A DNA stretch of 7,278 nt from Woeseia sp. (GTDB lineage Bacteria > Pseudomonadota > Gammaproteobacteria > Steroidobacterales > Woeseiaceae). The stretch covers positions 1 to 7,278 of the forward strand of contig JABIUH010000203.1 of NCBI GenBank assembly GCA_018701055.1. Direction: 5' to 3'. Every line of letters starts with the position of its first letter. Position 1 is the stretch's first letter. The notes under the pieces were generated by a model. The model was not told where the DNA came from, did no database searches, and worked only from the letters and a program-made list of their open reading frames with translations. The translations under genes were made by a program, and so were the position numbers. Below are positions 1-5,851 of the stretch, piece by piece.

Positions 1-2
1 AG

Positions 3-620
3 AAACCGCAAGACCAGTCTGACGATGCACATGACAGTTACATCAGCGACCCGGCAAAGCCCGTACCCCTTTCGCCGGATATACCTATGTATAAGAATAA
101 TCGCATGGTTGCGGACCAGCGAGTGGCCAGCACGCGTACGGATGTATTGACCTATAAGACGGAAGTACTGCAAGAAGATATTACAATTGCCGGCCCTATT
201 CTCGCCAATTTATTTGCTTCGACCTCTGGTACCGATAGCGACTTTTTTGTCAAGATTATCGATGTTTATCCCTCAGACGCGCCGGACTTCGAAGATGTCC
301 GAATGGGCGGATACCAGATGCTGCTTGGCATCGAAGTGATGCGCGGGAAATTCCGCAACAGCTTTTCAATCCCTGAGCCGATGACTCCGGATGAGATTAC
401 ACCCATCAGTTTTCACCTTTGGGACAAGTTTCATACCTTCAAAAAGGGACACAGGATAATGATCCAGATTCAAAGCTCATGGTTCCCCGCCTTCGATCGC
501 AATCCGCAGACTTTCACTAACATTTACCGGGCGAAAAAAGACGACTATCAAAAAGCAACACAGAAAATATTCCGCTCGGGCGGGTCGCCATCCCACCTTG
601 TGTTACCGGTAGTGGACTAG
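3..620 (+). CDS. CocE/NonD family hydrolase, C-terminal part (5' end outside window)
   Basis: The reading frame is open from base 3 to the TAG at 618-620, so the gene enters from the left edge; the ATG at 87 is internal. The visible ~205 residues match the C-terminal beta-sandwich (X-Pro dipeptidyl-peptidase C-terminal, PF08530-type) of CocE/NonD hydrolases. Supporting stretches are the early VADQRVASTRTDVLTY, the middle DITIAGPILANLFASTSGTDSDFFVKI (read as separate motifs DITIAGP and TDSDFFVKIIDVYP), and near the end SSWFPAFDRNPQTF and SHLVLPVV, which are very typical of this family. Family members are alpha/beta serine hydrolases that cleave acyl, ester or N-terminal dipeptide bonds (cocaine esterase, glutaryl-7-ACA acylase). 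The Ser-Asp-His triad lies upstream and cannot be inspected, so substrate is unknown and activity cannot be judged. The C-terminus appears complete. A perfect hairpin follows directly after the stop. Confidence 0.9.
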   Translation, partial: KPQDQSDDAHDSYISDPAKPVPLSPDIPMYKNNRMVADQRVASTRTDVLTYKTEVLQEDITIAGPILANLFASTSGTDSDFFVKIIDVYPSDAPDFEDVRMGGYQMLLGIEVMRGKFRNSFSIPEPMTPDEITPISFHLWDKFHTFKKGHRIMIQIQSSWFPAFDRNPQTFTNIYRAKKDDYQKATQKIFRSGGSPSHLVLPVVD

Positions 621-638
621 ATGGCTCAAGTGAGCCAT
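621..638 (+). terminator. Perfect hairpin immediately after the hydrolase stop
   Basis: ATGGCTC (621-627) pairs perfectly with GAGCCAT (632-638) around a four-base loop, starting on the base after the TAG stop. No T-run follows, so it is not a canonical intrinsic terminator. It may instead be a 3'-end stabilising or Rho-linked hairpin. Function is inferred from position only. Confidence 0.4.
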
Positions 639-760
639 TGATCGAATAGGTAGTTATGGCCTGTTCCTCCCCCTGATTCTTCCGCATTGATATCGTTGGA
701 CTTTTCCATGGGGTACTGATAACGCGTCTAAGCCAGGTAATCGCAAAGCACTGGCAATTT

Positions 761-785
761 GAAACATTTCGAAACATTCTGAAAC
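761..785 (+). promoter_or_regulatory. Three GAAAC boxes at exact 10-bp spacing, upstream of the DUF4397 gene
   Basis: GAAAC occurs at 761, 771 and 781. The first two units are extended (GAAACATT), and a related TGAAG begins at 791. The 10-bp period puts the boxes on one face of the helix about 80-105 bp before the start codon at 866, a layout seen with activator sites. The rest of the 621-865 gap holds no gene I can support. A TTGAAA at 759-764 could serve as a -35 box, but no convincing -10 box sits 16-18 bp beyond it. The regulatory role is inference. Confidence 0.25.
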
Positions 786-854
786 GCCTGTGAAGCCCTT
801 TCCATCGGCCCTTCTGTGAAGATCTCGTGCGTCTTAAATTCACCGCCACTCATG

Positions 855-860
855 AAGGGA
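855..860 (+). promoter_or_regulatory. Ribosome binding site that decides the DUF4397 start
   Basis: AAGGGA ends five bases before the ATG at 866. It supports that start over the in-frame ATG at 827, which has no comparable site and would add 13 polar residues ahead of a clean lipoprotein signal. Confidence 0.7.
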
Positions 861-865
861 CAACA

Positions 866-2233
866 ATGAAACTCTCAAGCAAGATAATTATTTTGTGCAG
901 CATGCTGACACTAGGGGCATGTAGCTCAGACAACAATCCTCAACCGCTACAGCCAACGCCGTCGCCACCGGTAACGCCGACAACTAAGGTACAGGTTCTG
1001 CACGGCTCTCCTGATGCTCCTGCCGTAAACGTTCTTTTGAACGATAACCAGATCCTCGGTAATGTCGACTACAAAGTGGGTTCCGGCGTGCTGACACTCA
1101 CTGAAGGCACTTATTCGGTCCAGGTTGACGGTATCCTGCCCAGCGGCGATGTCACGGTGATTGGCCCGGTCGATCTGAATTTCGCGACCGGTATGATTTA
1201 CATGATTGCGGCTGTCAACGATGTCGCCTCGATTGAGCCGGTAGTAATCAGTCAGCCGGACACGGCAGTCAGTGCCGGATCGGCACGACTTTTTGTTCTG
1301 CACGGGGCAGCAGCCGCTCCAACGGTCGATGTTTTCGTCACGGCGCCCGGGGCTGACCTGACCGCCAGCGCACCGGTTGGCACATTCTCGTTCAAAGAAA
1401 CCATTGGGCCCGCTGAAGTTGCTGCGGGTGACTATCAGATTCGGGTAACAGCAGCCGGCGATCCGTCCGCAGTTGTTTTCGACTCTGGAACAATGACGCT
1501 GAACGACGGCGACGACCTGACCGTTACCGCCGTACCGAATTCCAGTGGAGGTCCGGCACCAATTAGCCTTGTCGCTTTGATCGAGACAGGTTCTCTCGAG
1601 ATTCTTGATGTAAACACGCCGACCTCGCTCCAAGTCATTCATGCCTCACCCGATGCGCCAGCGGTTGACATTGTTGTCGACGGCAACGTACTGGTTCCCG
1701 CATTGGCATTTCCGGATGCGACCGGCTTCGTTGAAACACCAGGCGGCGTTTATAACCTCGCGGTGACGGTTGCGGGCAACCCTGGTTCTGTCGCCATTGG
1801 TCCGGTTGACCTCGACCTCGCCGCCGGCGTGCGTTATTCAGTATTCGCCGTTGATCAGCTGGCGACCATCGAGGCGTTGATCCTCTCAGATGACGCGCGC
1901 CGCGTTGCTACCAACGCCAAGGTTCGTATCGTGCACGCATCGCCGACCGCTGCGGACGTCGATATCTATGTGACCGCTGTCGGCGCCGACATCAACGTTG
2001 CAGACCCGACGCTAGAGAATGTCGCATTTAAGGCTAACACGGGCTTCCTGGCCCTTGCGGCCGGTGACTATGACGTGACCGTCACGCCAACTGGCACGAA
2101 GACCGCCGCGATCGGTCCAGCGACGATCTCTATCTCCGATGGTGGTATTTACACCGCCGTAGCAAGAGATCCGCTGCCTGGAGAGACAGAGCTCGGACTT
2201 ATTGTTCTAGATGATTTCCTGGCGAACAACTGA
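866..2233 (+). CDS. Lipoprotein with four DUF4397 repeats
   Basis: The 455-residue product starts with a lipoprotein signal: KLSSK, a hydrophobic stretch and the lipobox LGAC, with the lipidated cysteine at residue 19. Serine at +2 suggests sorting to the outer membrane. A Pro/Thr-rich linker (about 25-40) follows. Then come four DUF4397-type beta-rich repeats at roughly 42-127, 141-237, 255-339 and 352-448, each opening with a [VI]-[LI]-H-[GA]-[SA] box (VLHGSPDAPAVNV, VLHGAAAAPTVDV, VIHASPDAPAVDI, IVHASPTAADVDI). Repeats 1 and 3 share IGPVDL; repeats 2 and 4 share a T-A-x-G-A-D insertion, so the array reads A-B-A-B and suggests duplication of a two-repeat unit. There are no catalytic motifs. 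DUF4397 has no settled biochemical role; an envelope-anchored structural or binding protein is my inference. The gene has its own RBS and terminator and so appears monocistronic. Confidence 0.92.
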   Translation: MKLSSKIIILCSMLTLGACSSDNNPQPLQPTPSPPVTPTTKVQVLHGSPDAPAVNVLLNDNQILGNVDYKVGSGVLTLTEGTYSVQVDGILPSGDVTVIGPVDLNFATGMIYMIAAVNDVASIEPVVISQPDTAVSAGSARLFVLHGAAAAPTVDVFVTAPGADLTASAPVGTFSFKETIGPAEVAAGDYQIRVTAAGDPSAVVFDSGTMTLNDGDDLTVTAVPNSSGGPAPISLVALIETGSLEILDVNTPTSLQVIHASPDAPAVDIVVDGNVLVPALAFPDATGFVETPGGVYNLAVTVAGNPGSVAIGPVDLDLAAGVRYSVFAVDQLATIEALILSDDARRVATNAKVRIVHASPTAADVDIYVTAVGADINVADPTLENVAFKANTGFLALAAGDYDVTVTPTGTKTAAIGPATISISDGGIYTAVARDPLPGETELGLIVLDDFLANN

Positions 2234-2273
2234 GTAACATCGGAATCCCCCGCACATTCATGCGCTAAATTAT

Positions 2274-2297
2274 CCCCGCCTTGTGCGGGGGTTTTTT
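2274..2297 (+). terminator. Intrinsic terminator of the DUF4397 gene
   Basis: CCCCGC (2274-2279) pairs with GCGGGG (2285-2290) around a five-base loop. One more G and six T (2292-2297) follow, giving a textbook rho-independent terminator 40 bp past the stop codon. An upstream CCCCCGCA (2247-2254) is perfectly complementary to TGCGGGGG (2284-2291) and could compete for the 3' arm. Confidence 0.9.
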
Positions 2298-2436
2298 GGA
2301 TTGCACAAACAGAAGGGAAATTCGATCAGTTTCACCTCGGAAACGGGTCTGTATATAAATCGGCCTTTATTAGTAATCCTGCGCCCGCTACCAGGAAATC
2401 GTCCCGGCAGCTCTTTACGAAAGACCAATTCAGGGA

Positions 2437-2934
2437 TCAGTCTTTGATTACAAGAGTTAATACGCGATCAGTTAACTGCTCTATTGATAGCTTTCCATTC
2501 GACTTATACCAATACGTCGACCAAGCGAGCGCACCATGCAGCAGTTGTCGAAGGTACTCTGGCTCAATCTCAGTTAATCCATCAGCGTTTGCCTGCTCCA
2601 ACCATTCATGCCAATACTTGAAATAGGTTTCCCTTCCTTTGAGAATTTTCTGCTGCTGTTCTTTCGACAAAACTCGCCATTCATAGATCAGCACCGCGGT
2701 CGCATTTCCGGCCTCACCGTGAATGAAGTTTAATTCTGTGGTGATGAGCGCTCGAATCTTGTCGCGTGTAGTTTCCGCCTTTACAAGAGAGTCCTTCAGC
2801 GCCTCCTCCATTGCAATGACCACCTCATGCATTAAGCCAAACAGGATCTCTTCTTTGCTGCTGAAATGGTGAAAGATGCTGCCAGATTGGATGCCTACCT
2901 CGGCAGCCAATGACGGCAACTGAGTTGATTTTTT
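2437..2934 (-). pseudogene. TetR-family regulator lacking its N-terminal helix
   Basis: The ORF ends at a TGA (2437-2439). It contains a clear TetR DNA-binding segment, LPSLAAEVGIQSGSIFHHF then SSKEEIL, which is helix 2, the recognition helix and helix 4. A helical ligand-binding domain (WRVLSKEQQQ, YFKYWHEWL, LLHGALAW) runs to the C-terminus. TetR proteins normally have another 25-35 residues forming helix 1 ahead of this point. Here a TGA (2935-2937) lies in frame only five codons before a TTG (2917-2919), the only possible start, and no ATG occurs before the ligand-binding domain. The overlapping frames upstream do not read as helix 1, so a deletion rather than a simple frameshift is likely; an A7 run on the coding strand (2929-2935) marks the edge. 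The protein would probably not fold a proper DNA-binding domain. The former target was presumably a neighbouring gene in this cluster. Confidence 0.8.
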
Positions 2935-2937
2935 TCA

Positions 2938-3139
2938 TGTTCTGTCGAGTATCTTTTTGTAAAAGTGCCTGAAGAAATGCTGGGATTCATAATGCCAGAT
3001 TCGAGTGACCACTTCTGGCCGTAAGCAGACATCAAGGTAGTACGGGTGAAGAGATATGATTGTTGCCCAGAGCGAAAGTTGTTTAGTAAGATCCGTAAGG
3101 TCAATAGTGCAGGTAAGTAAATTTGCACAAAGGCTCAGG
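2938..3139. other. Stretch without a recognisable gene between TetR remnant and cupin remnant
   Basis: Six-frame reading gives only short ORFs. The longest is a minus-strand frame at 2895-3128, whose translation resembles nothing I know and which overlaps the TetR remnant out of frame. It presumably once held the TetR 5' end and a divergent promoter region. No clear promoter was found. Confidence 0.5.
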
Positions 3140-3616
3140 TTGAATACATTCTTGCTACTGTTCTTGTCTGCTTGCGCTGGCGGCGCATAATATGGAAAAA
3201 CTTCATCTCAAATGTCTGTAACGAACGAAAAATTTCTACTGACATACCCTAATCTTGAAGATCCGCAGGGCGACGTGGTGCTGGAAAACCAGCATGTCGT
3301 AGTGCAACGTCTTGTTGTGCCAGCCGGAAAATGGGAAGGCGTTCATAGTCACCCCGGGAATCAACTCTATGTGCACATTCTTGAGGCTAACCGACCACTC
3401 GGAGAAAAGGCAGCAAATCAAGCAGGACGAATAAACGGGAGGGACAGGTCTACACCGAGCGTTAGATTAAGGGTTTGTCGGGAAATCGATAAAAAGCAAC
3501 ATCTTACGCAGACCGATTGCTTCTGCGATGAAAGCGGAATCGCTCGCTGTTACCGCGTAGTCCGGGACAATCCACAAGCGACTAATAGATATCAAATATT
3601 GTCTCAACACCAGTAA
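3140..3616 (+). pseudogene. Cupin-domain lipoprotein remnant (nonsense codon plus 3' replacement)
   Basis: From a TTG at 3140 the frame reads a lipoprotein leader, NTFLLLFLSACAGGA, with lipobox LSAC, then a TAA at 3188-3190. The same frame continues after the stop and reopens at an ATG (3212), giving a cupin-type half barrel. It contains DVVLENQHVVVQRLVVPAG followed by W-E-G-V-H-S-H-P-G-N-Q-L-Y-V-H-I. His45 and His47 (numbered from the 3212 ATG) form the HxH metal pair of cupin motif 1, with Gln51 where many cupins have Glu. Homology stops near residue 57 (about base 3382). The remaining ~75 residues to the TAA at 3614-3616 are low-complexity polar sequence unlike a cupin, so motif 2 and the second metal histidine are missing. 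The leader and domain sharing a frame across the TAA is what I see; an ancestral exported cupin is inference. Confidence 0.65.
3385..3467 (+). repeat. Inverted-repeat-bounded segment replacing the cupin 3' half
   Basis: CTAAC (3387-3391) and CTCGG (3398-3402) on the left are complementary to CCGAG (3455-3459) and GTTAG (3461-3465) on the right. The two boxes are spaced six bases apart on one side and one base on the other. The left edge coincides with the loss of cupin homology. The right-hand GTTAGAT fits the integron attC core GTTRRRY, but the left GGCTAAC misfits RYYYAAC at one position and the inner segment shows no further stem. It could be a decayed attC, the end of a REP/transposase element (GGGACAGGTCTAC at 3441-3453 resembles REP sequence), or chance. 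Confidence 0.3.
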
Positions 3617-3809
3617 CCTACGGGTTTTGGCGAACCCTACACTTCCGCGCACGTTGCCCGAATTAGATGAAATCCGAGAGGAAATACTACTGCACCTTTT
3701 CGGGCGTTTGGGTGAAAATAACCATATCGCTTATAGATTTTTTTTATTTTCATCCGGAGACTATCGCCGAACCTCAGTTAACTTATCAGTACCGCACGTC
3801 GAGTTACGA
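3468..3809. other. Stretch without a recognisable gene
   Basis: This holds the unrelated tail of the cupin frame and several short overlapping ORFs: minus 3467-3652 with a GTG start, plus 3627-3836, and a 38-codon minus ORF starting near 3752. None matches a family I know and none has a convincing RBS. A small palindrome GGGTT...AACCC lies at 3622-3637. It is probably decayed sequence. Confidence 0.5.
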
Positions 3810-4262
3810 CTAAAAAGCAGAACCCCAGGTATCTGAGAGTGCGAAGCCGGTTTGAAAAGGATCGGTAGGATCTAGCCCGATTTGACTAAAGCCATAAATC
3901 CAGCGCTGACCGGCGACAATCGAACAGGTTGCCTCAAATGGTCCAACTTGTTGTGTGCCAATCAATTCAGCAGTGAACTCACCGCCGATGATAGAACGTG
4001 AGCGAAGAACATCGCCTTTCTGGACTAACCCCTGAGCGTAACGCACAGCCATATTGGAATTACTTCCAGTTCCACAGGGTGAACGGTCGACCCGCCCAGG
4101 TTTTAGTGTGGTGCATGTACGAATTGCGCCATCCAGTTCATCAGAGCGAAACATCACGTAGGCGATACCGTTAATCTCAGGGGTTTCTGGATGAGCAATG
4201 TCAATTATTCCATCAGCATCAAATGGAGTGACAAGTGCGGGCATTACGCCTGTTAGTTTCAT
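3810..4262 (-). pseudogene. In-frame chimera: DHDPS-family N-terminus fused to proline racemase-family C-terminus
   Basis: The 150-residue ORF starts at ATG 4262. AGGAA on the coding strand (complement 4272-4276) lies about nine bases ahead, and the ORF ends at TAG 3810. Residues 1-21 (MKLTGVMPALVTPFDADGII) are the characteristic start of dihydrodipicolinate synthase/N-acetylneuraminate lyase-type Schiff-base aldolases. From about residue 23 the sequence switches to the proline racemase/hydroxyproline epimerase family: HPETPEINGIAYVMF, then TLKPGRVDRSPCGTGSN with the second active-site cysteine in CGTG, then SIIGGEFTAELIG, and a terminal LDPTDPF...DTWG. Missing are nearly all of the aldolase barrel, including its Schiff-base lysine, and the first racemase half with its own catalytic residue, so activity is not expected. 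These two families are neighbours in hydroxyproline catabolic clusters (epimerase plus pyrroline-hydroxycarboxylate deaminase), so the fusion probably arose by deletion between adjacent genes. The sulfatase remnant ends 29 bp upstream, consistent with one operon. Confidence 0.85.
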
Positions 4263-4290
4263 TAGTTTCTGTTCCTGAATATTAAAATGT

Positions 4291-4796
4291 CTATGGGTAA
4301 GGTAGATAACCGCGCTGTTCGACCGTTGGAAACTCGTCCCCAGATCTCACTTGACGACTGTTATCCCGCATCGGGTTGGGATAGTGCTCCCAATCGAGCA
4401 CTTTTTCCGTACGCAAGGATCTGTGCAGCATCTGTCGTGATCGTTGACTATCGACCACGTCACGGCTCAAAGCTGGTAAATCCCAACGTTCATTTACTCG
4501 CTGAAGCATTCTGTTTAATTCTGTTTGCCAGATATCGTCGCCGGCCAAATGGACTTCTTCATTAGGATCATCTGCCAAATTGTATAGCTGTACTGGATAC
4601 CTTTCTGAGTAGATAATTTTCAGTGAACCTTTGCGCAGAGTGGGTAATTACAATAGGCATTTTCAAACACAGTGCCCTTAGCCGCCAATGCATCAAGGTT
4701 AGGTGTTTTGGTAACGCTGTTACCGTAGGCCGACAGGGCAAATGCTGTCATCTGGTCGGCCATGATTAGAACAATGTTCGGTCTACTTTCGTACAT
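4291..4796 (-). pseudogene. Choline-sulfatase-like gene with large internal deletion and frameshift
   Basis: From ATG 4796 one frame encodes 58 residues to a TGA at 4620-4622. They start MYESRPNIVLIMADQMTAF, the sulfatase N-terminus with the metal-binding Asp14, continue TPNLDALAAKG, and end YCNYPLCA. Cys54 is the residue that becomes formylglycine in the C-x-P-S-R motif, but the following PSR is gone. A second frame, open from about 4647 to TAG 4291, carries the C-terminus: LRKGSLKIIYSERYPVQLYNL, ADDPNEEVHLAG, then RWDLPALSRDVVDSQRSR, MLHRSLRTEKVLDWEHYP and a final YLPYP. That tail resembles the choline-sulfatase C-terminal extension. Choline sulfatases are about 500 residues, so roughly 300 or more central residues are missing and the two parts are out of frame. 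CTGCGCA around 4632-4638 fits both the end of the N-part (CTCTGCGCA) and the start of the C-part (CTGCGCAAA), suggesting deletion at a short repeat. A weak GAGAAA lies upstream of the start. Confidence 0.87.
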
Positions 4797-4877
4797 TAAA
4801 CAAGTTTCTCGTTACTAGTGAAAACCCTTCTTGAGTCCAATATAAAATGGGATAATTCAAGATAGACAGTTTGCTCG
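4797..4877. other. Spacer between SDR and sulfatase remnants
   Basis: An 81-bp AT-richer spacer on the minus-strand path from the SDR to the sulfatase. No terminator hairpin is evident, which is compatible with a former operon. Confidence 0.4.
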
Positions 4878-5005
4878 TTAGCGCACATAGTCCGCACCCG
4901 TAATATCGATAGTCGAACTGGTAGCATGGCGCGCCACCCCTGAAGCCAGGAATGAAACTATCTCAGCAATATCCGAAGGCGGCGTAACTTCACGTAGCGG
5001 CAGAT
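4878..5005 (-). pseudogene. Short-chain dehydrogenase/reductase, C-terminal fragment cut by the IS
   Basis: The frame ends at TAA 4878-4880 and reads HLPLREVTPPSDIAEIVSF, LASGVARHATSSTIDITGAD, then YVR. This is the usual SDR C-terminal pattern (R-x-x-x-P-x-D-I-A-x-x-V-x-F-L-A-S ... the final strand with G-A/G-G). Only about 42 of ~250 residues remain. The Rossmann nucleotide motif and the Ser-Tyr-Lys catalytic residues are absent, because the IS6-type element begins directly at 5006. The missing 5' part is not found on the other side of the element. The 81 bp between its stop and the sulfatase start would allow co-transcription in the ancestral operon. Confidence 0.75.
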
Positions 5006-5744
5006 GGTTCTGTCGCAAACTTAACGGTTGGCGCAAAAGCCATTTTCACTAAACACATTTATTCGGTCAACGCCAAACTATAAAACTGTTGCCATGCAGG
5101 CCGACAACTTCTGCTCTGGCCTTTTTTCAACATACGCCAAACCTCAATGCCCGCCAATGTCGCTAGTGCAGACCAAAACGATTTGAAACCCAGCATTGGG
5201 CGAATCTTGATACGTTTGTTTTCTTCGCTGTTGTACAGTTTGATGGCCGCAGTGTTGGCACCACTTTTATCAATATTGATGAGACCAGGCTTGCCGTTAG
5301 CATCGATGGCTTTGGTCAGAAAGCGTCGCGCAGACTTCGTGTCACGCTTGGCCGTCAGCAGAAAGTCGACCGTGTTGCCTTTTTTGTCGACAGCACGGTA
5401 AAGGTATTTCCATGTCCCCTTAATTTTCACGTAGGTCTCGTCCAAACGCCAGCGCGCACCGGTCCGTTTCTTGTTATTTCGAAATGCATTTTCAATGCGA
5501 GGCGCGTAATAAACCACCCAGCGTTGAATGGTACTGTGATCCACAGCATAGCCATGTTCTTGCATCAGTTCTTCCAAGTCGCGATAGCTCAAGCCGTAGG
5601 CAACATACCAACGCAAGCATTGCAGAATGATAGTTTTCTGATGGTGGCGGCCTATGAAACTGATCATAATTTATCCGGTTGATGCAATGTTGGGTGATCG
5701 ACTACAGTTCGAACGGTCTGGTTGACCAACTTCGCGACAGAACC
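5006..5744 (-). mobile_element. IS6-family insertion sequence (739 bp, internally deleted)
   Basis: The left end GGTTCTGTCGCAAACTT (5006-5022) and the right end AACTTCGCGACAGAACC (5728-5744) are imperfect terminal inverted repeats. Fifteen of 17 positions pair, and they match the GGTTCTGTYGCAAA-type ends of the IS6/IS26 family. The single transposase gene lies between them on the minus strand. Family members are usually about 790-820 bp; the shortfall is of the same order as the internal gap in the transposase. The eight bases outside each end (CGGCAGAT on the left, CGAATGGT on the right) do not match, so there is no target duplication. This fits an IS6-type replicative event or recombination that deleted flanking DNA. 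Confidence 0.88.
5059..5667 (-). pseudogene. IS6-family DDE transposase missing the catalytic glutamate segment
   Basis: The 202-residue ORF starts MISFIGRHHQKTIIL and aligns by eye with IS6 transposases along its length. The N-terminal helix-turn-helix region contains LSYRDLEELM and VDHSTIQRW. The core has RLDETYVKIKG (first catalytic Asp, D76), YLYRAVDKKGNTVDFLL, and LINIDKSGAN (second Asp, D133). After KRIKIR (to R156) it jumps straight to PMLGFKSFWSALATLAGIEV. In the family about 20 residues normally lie here, of the form K-Y-x-N-N-x-x-E-x-D-H, and they carry the third catalytic residue, Glu. The deletion is in frame (junction near 5199/5200), so the reading frame survives but the DDE triad does not. 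Usual length is about 225-240 residues. Transposition in cis is not expected unless an intact copy elsewhere acts on these ends. Confidence 0.88.
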
Positions 5745-5849
5745 CGAATGGTTCGTCAACGAACGTCCTGTCGCCCTCAAATAATCCGCTCTAACATGCC
5801 GGTCGAGCGCGTCGACCGTACTTCCTCGAATTTCTGCCTGAAAGGAAAA
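5745..5849 (-). other. Unidentified coding-like fragment at the right edge of the IS
   Basis: One minus-strand frame is open from 5849 through the IS boundary and reads EIRGSTVDALDRHVRADYLR then ATGRSLTNH outside the element. The composition is protein-like, but I do not recognise the family and it has no start codon. It does not resemble the missing SDR 5' half. It may be a fragment of the gene that lay here before IS-mediated deletion, or chance. Confidence 0.25.
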
Positions 5850-5851
5850 TC

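Noticed and set aside
947..1642. Long minus-strand ORF opposite the DUF4397 gene
   Set aside because: It is a frame shadow: its translation is Arg/Cys/Asn-rich with no domain, and the plus strand encodes a clear repeated lipoprotein.
2895..3128. 77-codon minus ORF next to TetR
   Set aside because: It overlaps the TetR remnant out of frame and shows no recognisable domain or RBS.
2936..3208. Minus-strand open frame with a HPYYLDVCLRPEVV segment faintly like PLP-dependent ornithine/diaminopimelate decarboxylases
   Set aside because: It has no start codon, the lysine expected in the YAVK motif is absent, and the resemblance covers too few residues to trust.
3467..3652. 61-codon minus ORF with a GTG start
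   Set aside because: No family is recognisable and no RBS is seen; it lies in decayed sequence overlapping the cupin frame's tail.
3627..3836. 69-codon plus ORF
   Set aside because: It overlaps the 3' end of the chimera, has no RBS and shows no domain.
4287..4565. 92-codon plus ORF
   Set aside because: It is the antisense shadow of the sulfatase C-terminus.
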